Assembly: GCF_019423705.1 (NCBI RefSeq)
Contig: NZ_JAHZAX010000014.1
Span: 1 to 48,241, forward strand
Source: Ruminococcus sp.
GTDB lineage: Bacteria; Bacillota; Clostridia; Oscillospirales; Ruminococcaceae
DNA: 48,241 nucleotides
Direction of reading: 5' to 3'
Shown: piece after piece, positions 1 through 7,994 of the stretch
Position numbering within the stretch: the stretch's first letter is position 1
Layout: the number at the start of each line of letters is the position of its first letter
Notes under the pieces: model-generated
Database searches by the model: none
Told to the model about the DNA's origin: nothing
What the model saw: only the letters and a program-made list of their open reading frames with translations
Program-made: the position numbers and the translations under genes

Positions 1-1
1 A

Positions 2-991
2 AACGAAGTCGTATGTCGACTTGGCAGCGCATACCTCGGCGATATGTATTATCAAGGCTTCCACCCAACAAGCACCTGCGGTTCAATGGGTGCGGCTGTC
101 AGCGCTGCAAAGCTTATGGGCTTTGACGAGCAGAAAACAGTTTACGTTCAAGGCATTGCAGGAAGCACCGTCGCAGGTCTTATGGCTTGGAACTCTGAGG
201 GTTCTTTCACAAAGCGTTTTCAGGCAGGCCACCCAGCAATGAACGCTATAATCGCCGCATATCTTGCCGATAAGGGCTTCAATGGCCCGTCAGATATCTA
301 TGAGGGCAAGGACGGTATCCTCCACGCTTATTCCTATTACGATCATTTCGATACAAAGTTCATCACAGAGGGCTTGGGCGATAAGTGGGAATTTGCTTCA
401 TCAAGTATCAAGGTTTATCCTTGCTGCCGTTATTCCGGCGGACATCTTGACGCTTGCCTTGATATCGTCGCAAAGCACCACCCAAAGGCAGAGGACATCG
501 AAAAGATCGAGATACGCTCATCAAAGTATACAATGAGACTTCTTGCAGAAGAGCGCAAGTGGCACCCTAAGAATATCGTTGACCTCCAGTTCAGTATGCC
601 GTTCCAAGCAGCTATCGCCTTCGTAAATGGCAAGGTAACAGTCGATGAGTTTGATGTCAAGTATATCGATGATCCGCTGGTAAAGAAGCTTATCGCTTCA
701 ACAACAGTCGTTGAAGACCCAGAGTTTGAGGCAAGATATCCTGAACATTATTCAAGCGCCGTAAAGATCACGATGAAGGACGGCACAGAGTATGAATCAG
801 TTATCGACGACCCAAAGGGCGACTGGAGAAACCCTGTTACATTCGAGGACGTAAAGAACAAGTTCAGAACTCTTGCAAACAGAGTTTATACAGACCCCGA
901 GAGAACTGAAAAGATAATCTCATTCGTTGAAACATTGGAATCTCAGACAGATATGTCAGAGCTTATGAAGCTTGTGAACGACGCAGGCTAA
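2..991 (+). CDS. MmgE/PrpD family protein, 3' part
   Basis: This is the last 329 codons of a gene that starts left of the window; the frame is open from base 2 (NEVVCRLGSAYLGDMYYQGF...) to TAA at 989-991. The family (2-methylcitrate dehydratase PrpD, cis-aconitate decarboxylase, MmgE) acts on small polycarboxylates as hydratases or dehydratases in the cytoplasm. The match rests on the family-like segment GFHPTSTCGSMGAAVSAAKL, the run QAGHPAMNAIIAAYLADKGF, and the C-terminal region KITMKDGTEYESVIDDPKG. The true substrate cannot be read from the sequence. It sits upstream of, and in line with, a transporter and pyrimidine/hydantoin-type catabolic genes, so it may act on a product or substrate of that route rather than on methylcitrate; this is inference. 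A hairpin with a T-run follows the stop codon. Confidence 0.85.
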   Translation, partial: NEVVCRLGSAYLGDMYYQGFHPTSTCGSMGAAVSAAKLMGFDEQKTVYVQGIAGSTVAGLMAWNSEGSFTKRFQAGHPAMNAIIAAYLADKGFNGPSDIYEGKDGILHAYSYYDHFDTKFITEGLGDKWEFASSSIKVYPCCRYSGGHLDACLDIVAKHHPKAEDIEKIEIRSSKYTMRLLAEERKWHPKNIVDLQFSMPFQAAIAFVNGKVTVDEFDVKYIDDPLVKKLIASTTVVEDPEFEARYPEHYSSAVKITMKDGTEYESVIDDPKGDWRNPVTFEDVKNKFRTLANRVYTDPERTEKIISFVETLESQTDMSELMKLVNDAG

Positions 992-1018
992 ACACTAAAT
1001 AATAGACTACGCAATGGA

Positions 1019-1069
1019 GCGCAGAAGGAAAAACGCAGCAATGCAGATTTCCTCTGCGCCCTTTTTATT
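1019..1069 (+). terminator. Rho-independent terminator or attenuator after the prpD-like gene
   Basis: Arms GCGCAGAAGGAAA (1019-1031) and TTTCCTCTGCGC (1048-1059) pair with one bulged base and are followed by CCTTTTTATT. Only about 20 bases separate it from the next start codon, and I see no promoter in between, so the transporter genes probably depend on partial read-through. Confidence 0.6.
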
Positions 1070-1087
1070 CAGAAGGAGTTGTTTTGT

Positions 1088-1855
1088 TTGAAGACGCAAA
1101 TACTTATCAAGGACGTCAGTATGACCTATCTCAACGCCAAAGGCGAACCCACCGAGGCGCTTAAAAATGTCAGCTTTAACATTGATAAAGGCGATTTTAT
1201 CTCCCTCGTTGGCCCGTCGGGCTGCGGCAAGAGCACAATGCTCAGAATAATCTGCGACCTTTTGCAGCCGACACAGGGCGAGGTCATCATAAGCGGATAT
1301 ACCCCGAGAGAGGAACGTCTCAGCCACTCTTTCGGAATGGTGTTCCAAAGCGCAGTATTGTTCGATTGGCGGACGGTGAGAAAAAATATCTGCCTGCCGC
1401 TGGAGCTTCAAAAGATGAGCAAGAAAGAGCAGAAAAAGCGCTCCGACGAAGTGCTTGAACTTGTCGGCCTTACCGATTACGCCGACCATTATCCATATCA
1501 GCTCAGCGGCGGTATGCAGCAGCGTGTCGGTATCGCAAGAGCCTTAGCCCTTGACCCACCGATACTTTTAATGGACGAACCTTTTTCCGCCCTCGATGAG
1601 TTCACAAGAGAAAAGCTCAACGACGATATCCTAAAAATTTGGAGACAGACCCACAAGACCGTTATCTTCATCACCCATAACATACAGGAAGCTGTCTATC
1701 TTTCCGATAAGGTGGCGGTGTTCTCACCTCACCCGGGCAGACTTTCCGCAATGGTGGATATAACTCTTCCGAGACCGAGAAGAAAGGAAATGCGCTATAC
1801 CCCCGAATGCAACGCACTTGTGGAGCATATCAGAGGCTGCTTTGAAGGAGTGTGA
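1088..1855 (+). CDS. ABC transporter ATP-binding protein (NMT1/THI5-type importer)
   Basis: Cytoplasmic ATPase of a nitrate/sulfonate/pyrimidine-type importer, 255 residues. Visible motifs are Walker A GPSGCGKS, Q-loop region FGMVFQSAVLFDW, signature LSGGMQQR, Walker B ILLMDEP with catalytic Glu, D-loop SALD and switch His in ITHN. Length and motif order are typical of the SsuB/TauB/ThiZ group. The start is chosen as TTG 1088, nine bases after AAGGAG at 1073-1078; a TTG at 1079 abuts the ribosome site. It is followed by two permeases with almost no gap, so the three form one transcription unit. The substrate is not determined by this subunit; the neighbours suggest a pyrimidine, hydantoin or related heterocycle. 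Confidence 0.93.
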   Translation: MKTQILIKDVSMTYLNAKGEPTEALKNVSFNIDKGDFISLVGPSGCGKSTMLRIICDLLQPTQGEVIISGYTPREERLSHSFGMVFQSAVLFDWRTVRKNICLPLELQKMSKKEQKKRSDEVLELVGLTDYADHYPYQLSGGMQQRVGIARALALDPPILLMDEPFSALDEFTREKLNDDILKIWRQTHKTVIFITHNIQEAVYLSDKVAVFSPHPGRLSAMVDITLPRPRRKEMRYTPECNALVEHIRGCFEGV

Positions 1856-1860
1856 CAAAT

Positions 1861-2676
1861 GTGAAAGAAAAGAAAACCAACAAGACCATTTCTATCATCG
1901 TCTGTCTTGCGCTTCTTATGGGGTTGTGGGAATTCATCGCATTCTATCTTGACAAGGTGCTCAAAGACCCTATGGCGGTGAAAAAGCTGCCATACCTTCA
2001 TTCGGTGATAGCAAAGATCATAACCGATTTTGACAGCCTTTTCTCAGCGGTAATGTTCACGTTCACAAAAGCGCTCCAAGGCTTTGCAATAGGTTCGATC
2101 ATAGGCATTTGCATTGCGATATTTATGAGCTTTCACAAGTCTCTTGAAAAGATGATTCTTCCTTATATGATCGTCTTGCAGATGATACCGATACTAGCCC
2201 TTGCGCCGATAGTTTACACGGTGGTAAAGGATTCGGGAATGTCAAGAACAGTCCTTGCGGCGTTCATAACCTTTTTCCCCGTTGCGGTGAATATGTATCA
2301 AGGTCTCAGAAGCGTTGACAACGATAAGAAAGACCTTATGAGGATACTTGCCGCAAGGCGTATCACAGTTTACACAAAGCTTATGTTTCCATTTTCAAGA
2401 CAGTATCTTTTCACAGGCTTGAAGCTTGCCGCACCGAGCGCCGTAACAGCAGCGGTGCTGGTGGAAATGATGGGTTCAAGCGAGGGTATCGGCTTTAAGA
2501 TACTGAGCTCACTCTACTATGGCGCAACAGGCGCAATAAACTTCTGGGCTTCCGTCGTAATGGCTTCACTTATGGGTATCTCAACATACCTGCTCGTGGT
2601 GCTTATCGAAAAGCTCACAACGCCGGGAGTTATCACATTCAAAAATTTTAAGAGAAAGAGAGGTGCGGAGCAATGA
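1861..2676 (+). CDS. ABC transporter permease 1
   Basis: Inner-membrane permease of the BPD_transp_1 type, 271 residues with about six hydrophobic segments. The EAA-like cytoplasmic loop is seen around LMRILAARRITVYTKLMFPF, the coupling helix that docks on the ATPase. GTG 1861 is preferred as start because AAGGAG at 1845-1850 lies ten bases upstream; GTG 1852, which overlaps the ATPase stop, is too close to it. It overlaps the second permease by four bases (ATGA), a sign of translational coupling. Two different permease genes in one importer imply a heterodimeric channel, as in ThiX-like and RibX-like systems. Ligand unknown. Confidence 0.92.
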   Translation: MKEKKTNKTISIIVCLALLMGLWEFIAFYLDKVLKDPMAVKKLPYLHSVIAKIITDFDSLFSAVMFTFTKALQGFAIGSIIGICIAIFMSFHKSLEKMILPYMIVLQMIPILALAPIVYTVVKDSGMSRTVLAAFITFFPVAVNMYQGLRSVDNDKKDLMRILAARRITVYTKLMFPFSRQYLFTGLKLAAPSAVTAAVLVEMMGSSEGIGFKILSSLYYGATGAINFWASVVMASLMGISTYLLVVLIEKLTTPGVITFKNFKRKRGAEQ

Positions 2677-3458
2677 CAAAAGCTAAACGCCTTTGGAAAA
2701 AGACGCAGGATTTGATACTTGCGCTTGTGCTGGGCGTGATAATAGTTTTCGCCTGGCAGCAGGGAGGGCTTCATTATCTCCTTGGCTTGAAGCCCTATCA
2801 GCTTTCCTACCCATCCGATATTATCCGCACCCTTAATGAGAATTTCTCAGTAATAATGTCAAATACGGTGTGGACGCTCAAAGAAGCCGTCGTCGGCATA
2901 CTGGTGGGCTCTCTTATCGGCTTTGTCATCGCAGTATTCGCCGCAGCTTTTCCAAAGCTTGGCGTTGGCGGAATAAGCATTGTCACCGCCGTGAACGCTA
3001 TCCCGATGATAGCAATGGCTTCCATAATGAACAACTGGTTCGGAATGGAAATGGCTTCAAAGGTCGCAGTCGTTGCGGTGTTCAGTATGGCTTCAATGAC
3101 GCTGAACGCTTACAGAGGTATGACGGAGCTTCCGCCATTCTCAAAAGACCTTATGCAGATATGCGCAGCAGGAAAGGTGGAGACCTTTTTCAAGCTCCAG
3201 CTCCCGAACTGCCTGCCTTATATGCTCACAGCCTTGAAGGTCAGCACCACCACAGGACTTATGTCCGCAATATGCAGCGAGTTTTTCACTTCCTACAAGG
3301 GCATAGGCTATCAGCTCACAGCTTCGATAAAGCTTTCGCAAATGTCCGTTGCTTGGGCGTATATCCTAGTTGCTACCCTCTGCGGCGTGTTTATGTACGC
3401 AATCATTTCGATAATCGAACGTGTCGCACTTAAATGGCACGCATCCCAAAGAACATAA
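2673..3458 (+). CDS. ABC transporter permease 2
   Basis: Second inner-membrane permease of the same importer, 261 residues, with a hydrophobic N-terminal helix (LILALVLGVIIVFAW) and about six membrane spans. The EAA-like loop is LMQICAAGKVETFFKLQLPN. Start ATG 2673 overlaps the stop of permease 1 as ATGA. The two permeases are only distantly alike, so they likely form a heterodimer. The last codons run into a set of 17-bp tandem repeats that separates this gene from the solute-binding protein. Confidence 0.92.
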   Translation: MTKAKRLWKKTQDLILALVLGVIIVFAWQQGGLHYLLGLKPYQLSYPSDIIRTLNENFSVIMSNTVWTLKEAVVGILVGSLIGFVIAVFAAAFPKLGVGGISIVTAVNAIPMIAMASIMNNWFGMEMASKVAVVAVFSMASMTLNAYRGMTELPPFSKDLMQICAAGKVETFFKLQLPNCLPYMLTALKVSTTTGLMSAICSEFFTSYKGIGYQLTASIKLSQMSVAWAYILVATLCGVFMYAIISIIERVALKWHASQRT

Positions 3459-3503
3459 AGTTCTTTCAAACATAAAGTTCTTTTAAACATAAAGTTCTTA
3501 GAA
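3453..3503 (+). repeat. Three tandem 17-bp repeats
   Basis: Copies at 3453-3469, 3470-3486 and 3487-3503 share ACATAAAGTTCTT; they differ only in the last four bases (TCAA, TTAA, AGAA). The first copy overlaps the permease stop codon, and the third lies in an imperfect palindrome AAGTTCTTAGAACTT at 3493-3507. The 17-bp period could place copies on a nearly repeating face of the DNA or give repeated mRNA sites. Confidence 0.85.
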
Positions 3504-3560
3504 CTTAAACACTATAAAAACAACCAAATATTATTTTTAAATTTTTAAGGAGAGTTAATT

Positions 3561-4619
3561 ATGAAAAAAGTATTGATGAAAACATTATCCGCCCTGACAG
3601 CAGGTATCCTTCTTTCAGCAGGCCTTACTTCCTGCGGAAGCTCCGAGGGTTCAAGCAACGCCACAGTAACAAAGAACGGCAAGACCCTTACAACAGTCGA
3701 TTTCCAGCTAAAGTGGCTGCCGAGCGTTCAGTTTATGGGCTTCTATGTGGCATATGAAAAGGGCTATTACGAGGACGAGGGCATTGACCTTAACATCATC
3801 TCAGGCGGAAGCGATATCGTTTCTGCACAGCAGGTATCCATTGGCGCTGCCGATATCGGTATCGCAAACCTGTATGGTCTGCTTCCATATGAAGAGCAGG
3901 GCTATCCTATCGTTGAAGTAGGACAGGTTTTCCAGGAAGGCTCTCTTATGCTTTGCTCAAAGGCTTCATCTGGTATCAAGACCCCTGAGGACTTGAAGGG
4001 CAAGAAGATCGGCGCTTGGGTCGGCACAGCTGATTATCCTATCTATTCGCTCCTTGATAAGGTAGGCCTTGATAAGGATAAGGACTGCACGATCGTCAGC
4101 CAAGATTACACAATGGACGCACTTCTCAATGACGAGATCGACGTTGCAAGCGCAAACATCTACAACGAGTATATCGTATTGCAGGAATCGGGACTTTCAA
4201 AGGACGAGATCAACGTCATCAACTTTGAAGATTACGACTGCGGAATGCTTGAGGACGCTATCATCGCAAACACAGATTGGGCAGCACAGGACGGCAGCGA
4301 CAAGCTTATCGAAGGCTTTATGAGAGCATCTATGAAGGGCTGGTCAGACGCCTGCACAGACCCCGAGGCCGCAGCCGAGATCGTATGTAACTATGTAGAT
4401 CAGAGCAGTACGACACTCGATCATCAGAAGGCTTCTGCAAAGGAAGTTGCTTCCCTTGCAGCACCCGACGGCACAGAAGCCGAGAAAATGCTCAGACTTG
4501 GCGACGACAAGATCGGTTCAACTGTTGACGCCTGCCTCAAGTTCGATATCATCAAGGAAAAGCCTGCAAAGGTCTATGACGATAGCTACTGGAAGGCAGC
4601 CGTTGAAGGTCTGAAGTAA
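3561..4619 (+). CDS. NMT1/THI5-type solute-binding lipoprotein
   Basis: Extracytoplasmic ligand receptor of the importer encoded just upstream, 352 residues. The N-terminus has a Lys-rich start, a hydrophobic stretch and a lipobox-type ending GLTSC, so it should be a lipid-anchored protein. The mature part opens with VDFQLKWLPSVQFMGFYVA and YEKGYYEDEGIDL, typical of the NMT1/THI5-like fold that binds pyrimidine-type, riboflavin or related planar ligands in ThiY and RibY. Start ATG 3561 has AAGGAG ten bases upstream. It is separated from the permeases by tandem 17-bp repeats and followed by a strong hairpin, which fits separate control of a binding protein needed in excess. Exact ligand is unknown. 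Confidence 0.9.
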   Translation: MKKVLMKTLSALTAGILLSAGLTSCGSSEGSSNATVTKNGKTLTTVDFQLKWLPSVQFMGFYVAYEKGYYEDEGIDLNIISGGSDIVSAQQVSIGAADIGIANLYGLLPYEEQGYPIVEVGQVFQEGSLMLCSKASSGIKTPEDLKGKKIGAWVGTADYPIYSLLDKVGLDKDKDCTIVSQDYTMDALLNDEIDVASANIYNEYIVLQESGLSKDEINVINFEDYDCGMLEDAIIANTDWAAQDGSDKLIEGFMRASMKGWSDACTDPEAAAEIVCNYVDQSSTTLDHQKASAKEVASLAAPDGTEAEKMLRLGDDKIGSTVDACLKFDIIKEKPAKVYDDSYWKAAVEGLK

Positions 4620-4657
4620 TTATTGTATCAATAAGCTAAATTCCCCCGAAATATATA

Positions 4658-4716
4658 CAGCCCGAGCTGTCTCTTCCACTCTTGCCTATGGGAAGAGACG
4701 GCTCACAAAGGGGCTG
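4658..4716 (+). promoter_or_regulatory. Long intergenic hairpin between binding protein and desulfidase genes
   Basis: CAGCCC (4658-4663) plus GAGCTGTCTCTTCC (4664-4677) pairs with GGAAGAGACGGCTC (4691-4704) plus GGGCTG (4711-4716), with one G-T pair and a small bulge. No T-run follows, so it is not a plain terminator. It may stabilise the transporter mRNA 3' end or lower expression of the enzymes downstream. Confidence 0.6.
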
Positions 4717-4751
4717 AATAATGAACAATAAAGCAGGAAAGAAGAATTTTT

Positions 4752-5357
4752 ATGGCAGAGACCAAAACAACTTTGCAAACTTTGCACAAAGAAGATAAGC
4801 GCAGTAAAAAGATCGTTTTTGTTTCAAACTGCCTGCTGAACGCCAATAACAAGGTGTTTGAATTTGCAAGATACAGCGGAATGTTCTCCGATGTGGTGAA
4901 GATACTCGATAAATACGGCTTCGGCGTTATGCAAATGCCCTGTCCAGAGGTTTTGCATATGGGCAACCAGCGCTGGTGGACAAGCCGCAATCTTTACGAC
5001 AACGCAGGCTATCGCCACCTTTGCAGACAGCTTGCAGCACAAACGGCAGATTATATTGCGAACTACTACAAGGTCGGCTATGAAGTCACCGCCATTCTAA
5101 CTTGCGACGGCTCGCCAAGCTGCGGCATAACAAAGTCCAGCTTTTGCGAGGATTGGGGCGGCAGACCGAAAGAAGTCCCAAGGGTGCTGGTGGATAAGCC
5201 GGGTATCTTTATGGAAGAACTGCTGGGAGAGCTTTCGGACAGAGGACTTGAAGCGCCGCCTGTATACGGCCTTATGATGGACGACAGAGAAAAGTCCACC
5301 GAGGAGATCTTGCAGGAATTTGACGATTATATAAGCCGTCAGATATCTAAAAAATGA
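4752..5357 (+). CDS. TudS-related (DUF523-like) putative desulfidase
   Basis: A 201-residue protein related to the DUF523/TudS group. TudS removes sulfur from 2-thiouracil using a [4Fe-4S] cluster held by three Cys. Three matching Cys motifs are visible: SNCLLN (Cys27), MPCPEV (Cys64) and DGSPSCGITKS (Cys124), in family order and spacing. It therefore resembles the divergent branch labelled CD3072-type TudS-related proteins. Activity on a thiolated pyrimidine or hydantoin is inference, but it is supported by position: a uptake system lies upstream and a PreA-type reductase starts 32 bases downstream. Start ATG 4752 follows AGGAAAG. The ring-opening enzymes further down could use the desulfurated product. 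A role only in tRNA-derived thiouridine salvage is an alternative. Confidence 0.75.
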   Translation: MAETKTTLQTLHKEDKRSKKIVFVSNCLLNANNKVFEFARYSGMFSDVVKILDKYGFGVMQMPCPEVLHMGNQRWWTSRNLYDNAGYRHLCRQLAAQTADYIANYYKVGYEVTAILTCDGSPSCGITKSSFCEDWGGRPKEVPRVLVDKPGIFMEELLGELSDRGLEAPPVYGLMMDDREKSTEEILQEFDDYISRQISKK

Positions 5358-5389
5358 AAACAAAGTTATAGTATTTGGAGTTGAGATAT

Positions 5390-6592
5390 ATGTCAGCAAC
5401 ACTCAGAACGAATTTCGCAGGGATAGAACTGGATAGCCCCTTCGTCCTTGCCTCCGCACCGCCAACAACAAATTTCGATCAGATCGCAAGAGCCTTTGAA
5501 GCAGGCTGGGGCGGCGCAGTTTTAAAGACCGCACAGTATTCACCAAGGTTCATAAAGCGCAACGTCAACCCGAGGATAAGGGCGGTAAAAAGAAACGGAA
5601 AGATAGAAGCTTTCACGAATTTCGAGATCGGAAGCCCGAAAACTATCGAGGAATTTGTCAAGGGTATACGCTGGCTGAAAGAAAGATTTCCCGAAAAGAC
5701 AGTCATTTCAAGCCTTATCCATTCCGACGAGCTCCACGAAAGCGAGTGGAAAGAGCTCACCACAGCCTTCGATCAGGCAGGTGCGGACGCTTTTGAACTG
5801 AACCTTTCCTGCTCTCACGGACAGGCGGAAAGCGGCGGCGGAGCTGCTATCGGCGCAAATGACGAGATGATCGAAAAGGTAGTGGGCTGGGTGACTTCCA
5901 CCACTTCAAAGCCCGTTATGCCAAAGCTCACAGCGCTGACAGCCGATCTTCCCTCAAAGGGCCTTGCGGCAAAACGTGGCGGAGCGAGAGCGCTGACGGC
6001 GATAAACACCATAAGCTCACTCCCCGGCATTGACCTTGAAACAATGGTGCCATTCAACAGCGTTGACGGCAAGAGCGCATTTCAAGGACTAAGCGGCCGA
6101 CCTTTGAAGCCGATAGCATTGCGAAGCGTTGCGCAGCTTTCAATGGCAACAGGCCTGCCGATATCGGCAACAGGCGGCATATACGATTGGCACGACTGCG
6201 CAGAATTTATCGCCGTCGGTGCGACGACTTTGCAGGTCTGCTCGGCGGTAATGGAAAGCGGCTACGGTATTGTAAATAAAATGTCCAAAGGCCTTATAGA
6301 GTTTATGGAAAAGTCGGGCTATGAAACTATTTCCGACTTCTGCGGAAAGGCTCTTGCAAATATCGTCAAGCACAACCAGCTTGACAGAGCATATAAAATG
6401 TGCGCCTGCGTCGATACGTCCAAGTGCATAGGCTGCGGAAAGTGCAAGATAAGCTGCGCAGACAATGGTTACAGCGCAATAGATATCAAAGATAAAGACA
6501 AAAAAGCCTTTTGCAGCAAGGAAAAGTGCGATGGCTGCGGACTTTGCTCGCAGATCTGCCCAGTCGGCGCAATCACAATGGTAAAGAAGTGA
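5390..6592 (+). CDS. preA: PreA-type dihydropyrimidine dehydrogenase subunit with two [4Fe-4S] clusters
   Basis: A 400-residue flavoprotein of the dihydroorotate dehydrogenase fold with a C-terminal ferredoxin domain, colinear with E. coli PreA. It should reduce uracil or thymine, or a related ring, at the C5-C6 double bond. The catalytic loop NLSC (Asn138, Cys141) matches the Asn/Cys pair of mammalian dihydropyrimidine dehydrogenase, and AINT (Asn206-Thr207) matches its second substrate loop. Cluster ligands are Cys346, 349, 352, 356 and Cys380, 383, 386, 390. The loop after Cys141 is Gly/Ser-rich and differs from E. coli. ATG 5390 is chosen because GGAG lies nine bases upstream; a TTG at 5375 has no such site. 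No PreT-like NAD(P)H partner lies in the window, so the electron donor is unknown, perhaps ferredoxin. Confidence 0.85.
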   Translation: MSATLRTNFAGIELDSPFVLASAPPTTNFDQIARAFEAGWGGAVLKTAQYSPRFIKRNVNPRIRAVKRNGKIEAFTNFEIGSPKTIEEFVKGIRWLKERFPEKTVISSLIHSDELHESEWKELTTAFDQAGADAFELNLSCSHGQAESGGGAAIGANDEMIEKVVGWVTSTTSKPVMPKLTALTADLPSKGLAAKRGGARALTAINTISSLPGIDLETMVPFNSVDGKSAFQGLSGRPLKPIALRSVAQLSMATGLPISATGGIYDWHDCAEFIAVGATTLQVCSAVMESGYGIVNKMSKGLIEFMEKSGYETISDFCGKALANIVKHNQLDRAYKMCACVDTSKCIGCGKCKISCADNGYSAIDIKDKDKKAFCSKEKCDGCGLCSQICPVGAITMVKK

Positions 6593-6627
6593 GATAGTAA
6601 AAAGTAAGAAATTAAGAAGATGAGAAA

Positions 6628-7974
6628 ATGACAGCTTTGAACGATCTTAATATACTCAACGCAGAGCTTTGCGACAAAAACGGCACGAGAACGGCTGATA
6701 TCGGCGTAAAGGACGGAATCATCACACAGGTCGCCGAAAGTGGCAGGCTTCGTGAAGCAAAGCAAAGCGCAGACCTTTCGGGGCGGCTTGTTATCCCTGC
6801 GATGATCGACACCCACACCCATATAAGGGGCGGCGGATTTGCCTATCGTGAGGACTTCCGCTCGGGCTCGACTGCTGCGGCTTCCGGGGGCGTTGGAACG
6901 TTCTTTGAAATGCCCGGCGGCAAGCACCCCGTGGTGGATAAGGCTTCCTTTGAAAAGCGCAAGTCTGAAATGCTCCGTGACAGTATAACAGATTTCAGAA
7001 TGTATGCAGGAGCAGGCTTTGACAATCTTGATAAACTTCCCCAACTTTCGGAATGCGGAGCGGTGGGCTTCAAGACCTTTATGAATCCGCCGCTGAAAGG
7101 CAGAGAACGTGAATTTGTGGGACTTTGCGCTCCCGACGAGCAGTCGCTTGAAAAGATAATGGCGGCGGTGAAGCAAACAGGCCTTTCGCTGACTATCCAT
7201 TGCGAGGACTATGACACCATAACCCGTGAGACCGCAAGGCTCAAAGCCGAGGGAGCAGAGGGCGCAATGGCTTATTTCCGCTCCCACCCCGATATCTCCG
7301 AAATAAAGGCTGTCGAGACCGCCATAAGGTGCGCAGAAAAAACGGGCTGCAAGGTCAACGTCGCCCACGTCAGCACAGCACAGGCGGCAAAGCTCATCAC
7401 AGCCGCAAGAGAGCGTGGGGTGGATATCTGCGGCGAAACAACTTTGCATTATCTTTTTTACTGCGATGAAGATATGGCGTGTCAAGGGGGATACGCCAGA
7501 ATGAAGCCGCCTTTCAGAAGCCGACAGAACCGTGACGAGCTCCTCGATATCGTGGCAAAAAGCGACTTCTTCTATCTCGGCAGCGATCACGCACCTTTCA
7601 CCGCAGAAGAGAAAGCGCCAAATGGTTCGGTATGGGCTTCGGCGGACGGACTTGCGGGCATTGAAATGTCCCTGCGGCTGCTTTTGGAGCTTGTGAAAAT
7701 GGGCAGGCTGACCATAGAAAAAGCGGCGGAGCTAAGCTCATTCAACGCCTGCAAGCGCTTTGGCATATGGGACAAAGCGCTTATAAAAGAGGGCTTCAAG
7801 GCTGATCTTGCGGTGCTGGATATGAACTGTCAGCCATACAAAATGAACGAGAAAAATATGCTGACAAAGGCCGCTCACAATGGGGTGATATACGGCAAAA
7901 CAGAGCTTCACAGCAGGGTGGAAGCTTTGTATGTCGGCGGCGAAAAAGTTTGGGAATATGCAAATACAAAGTGA
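6628..7974 (+). CDS. Cyclic amidohydrolase (dihydropyrimidinase/hydantoinase/allantoinase family)
   Basis: A 448-residue binuclear metal hydrolase that opens cyclic amide rings. Metal ligands are all present: DTHTHIR (His63, His65), carboxylated Lys149 in GFKTF, IHCED (His191), NVAHVST (His247) and GSDHAP (Asp320). This set is shared by dihydropyrimidinase, allantoinase and dihydroorotase, so the substrate cannot be fixed from motifs. Position after a PreA-type reductase and before a carbamoyl-amide hydrolase argues for dihydropyrimidine or hydantoin opening to an N-carbamoyl amino acid. The KPP..R..N segment near residues 293-301 resembles allantoinases, so an allantoinase-like substrate remains possible. 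Pyrimidine biosynthetic dihydroorotase is less likely because no pyr genes are nearby. It follows the reductase by 35 bases. Confidence 0.85.
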   Translation: MTALNDLNILNAELCDKNGTRTADIGVKDGIITQVAESGRLREAKQSADLSGRLVIPAMIDTHTHIRGGGFAYREDFRSGSTAAASGGVGTFFEMPGGKHPVVDKASFEKRKSEMLRDSITDFRMYAGAGFDNLDKLPQLSECGAVGFKTFMNPPLKGREREFVGLCAPDEQSLEKIMAAVKQTGLSLTIHCEDYDTITRETARLKAEGAEGAMAYFRSHPDISEIKAVETAIRCAEKTGCKVNVAHVSTAQAAKLITAARERGVDICGETTLHYLFYCDEDMACQGGYARMKPPFRSRQNRDELLDIVAKSDFFYLGSDHAPFTAEEKAPNGSVWASADGLAGIEMSLRLLLELVKMGRLTIEKAAELSSFNACKRFGIWDKALIKEGFKADLAVLDMNCQPYKMNEKNMLTKAAHNGVIYGKTELHSRVEALYVGGEKVWEYANTK

Positions 7975-7994
7975 TTTAGAAAAGAGGAATTATT

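Noticed and set aside
4721..4798. A 25-residue leader peptide (MNNKAGKKNFYGRDQ...) before the desulfidase gene
   Set aside because: It overlaps the desulfidase start in another frame and has no ribosome site or regulatory codon run.
6469..7590. A 373-residue open frame antisense to preA and the cyclic amidohydrolase
   Set aside because: Both sense genes have full catalytic motifs and ribosome sites; the antisense product has no recognisable motif and reflects codon bias.
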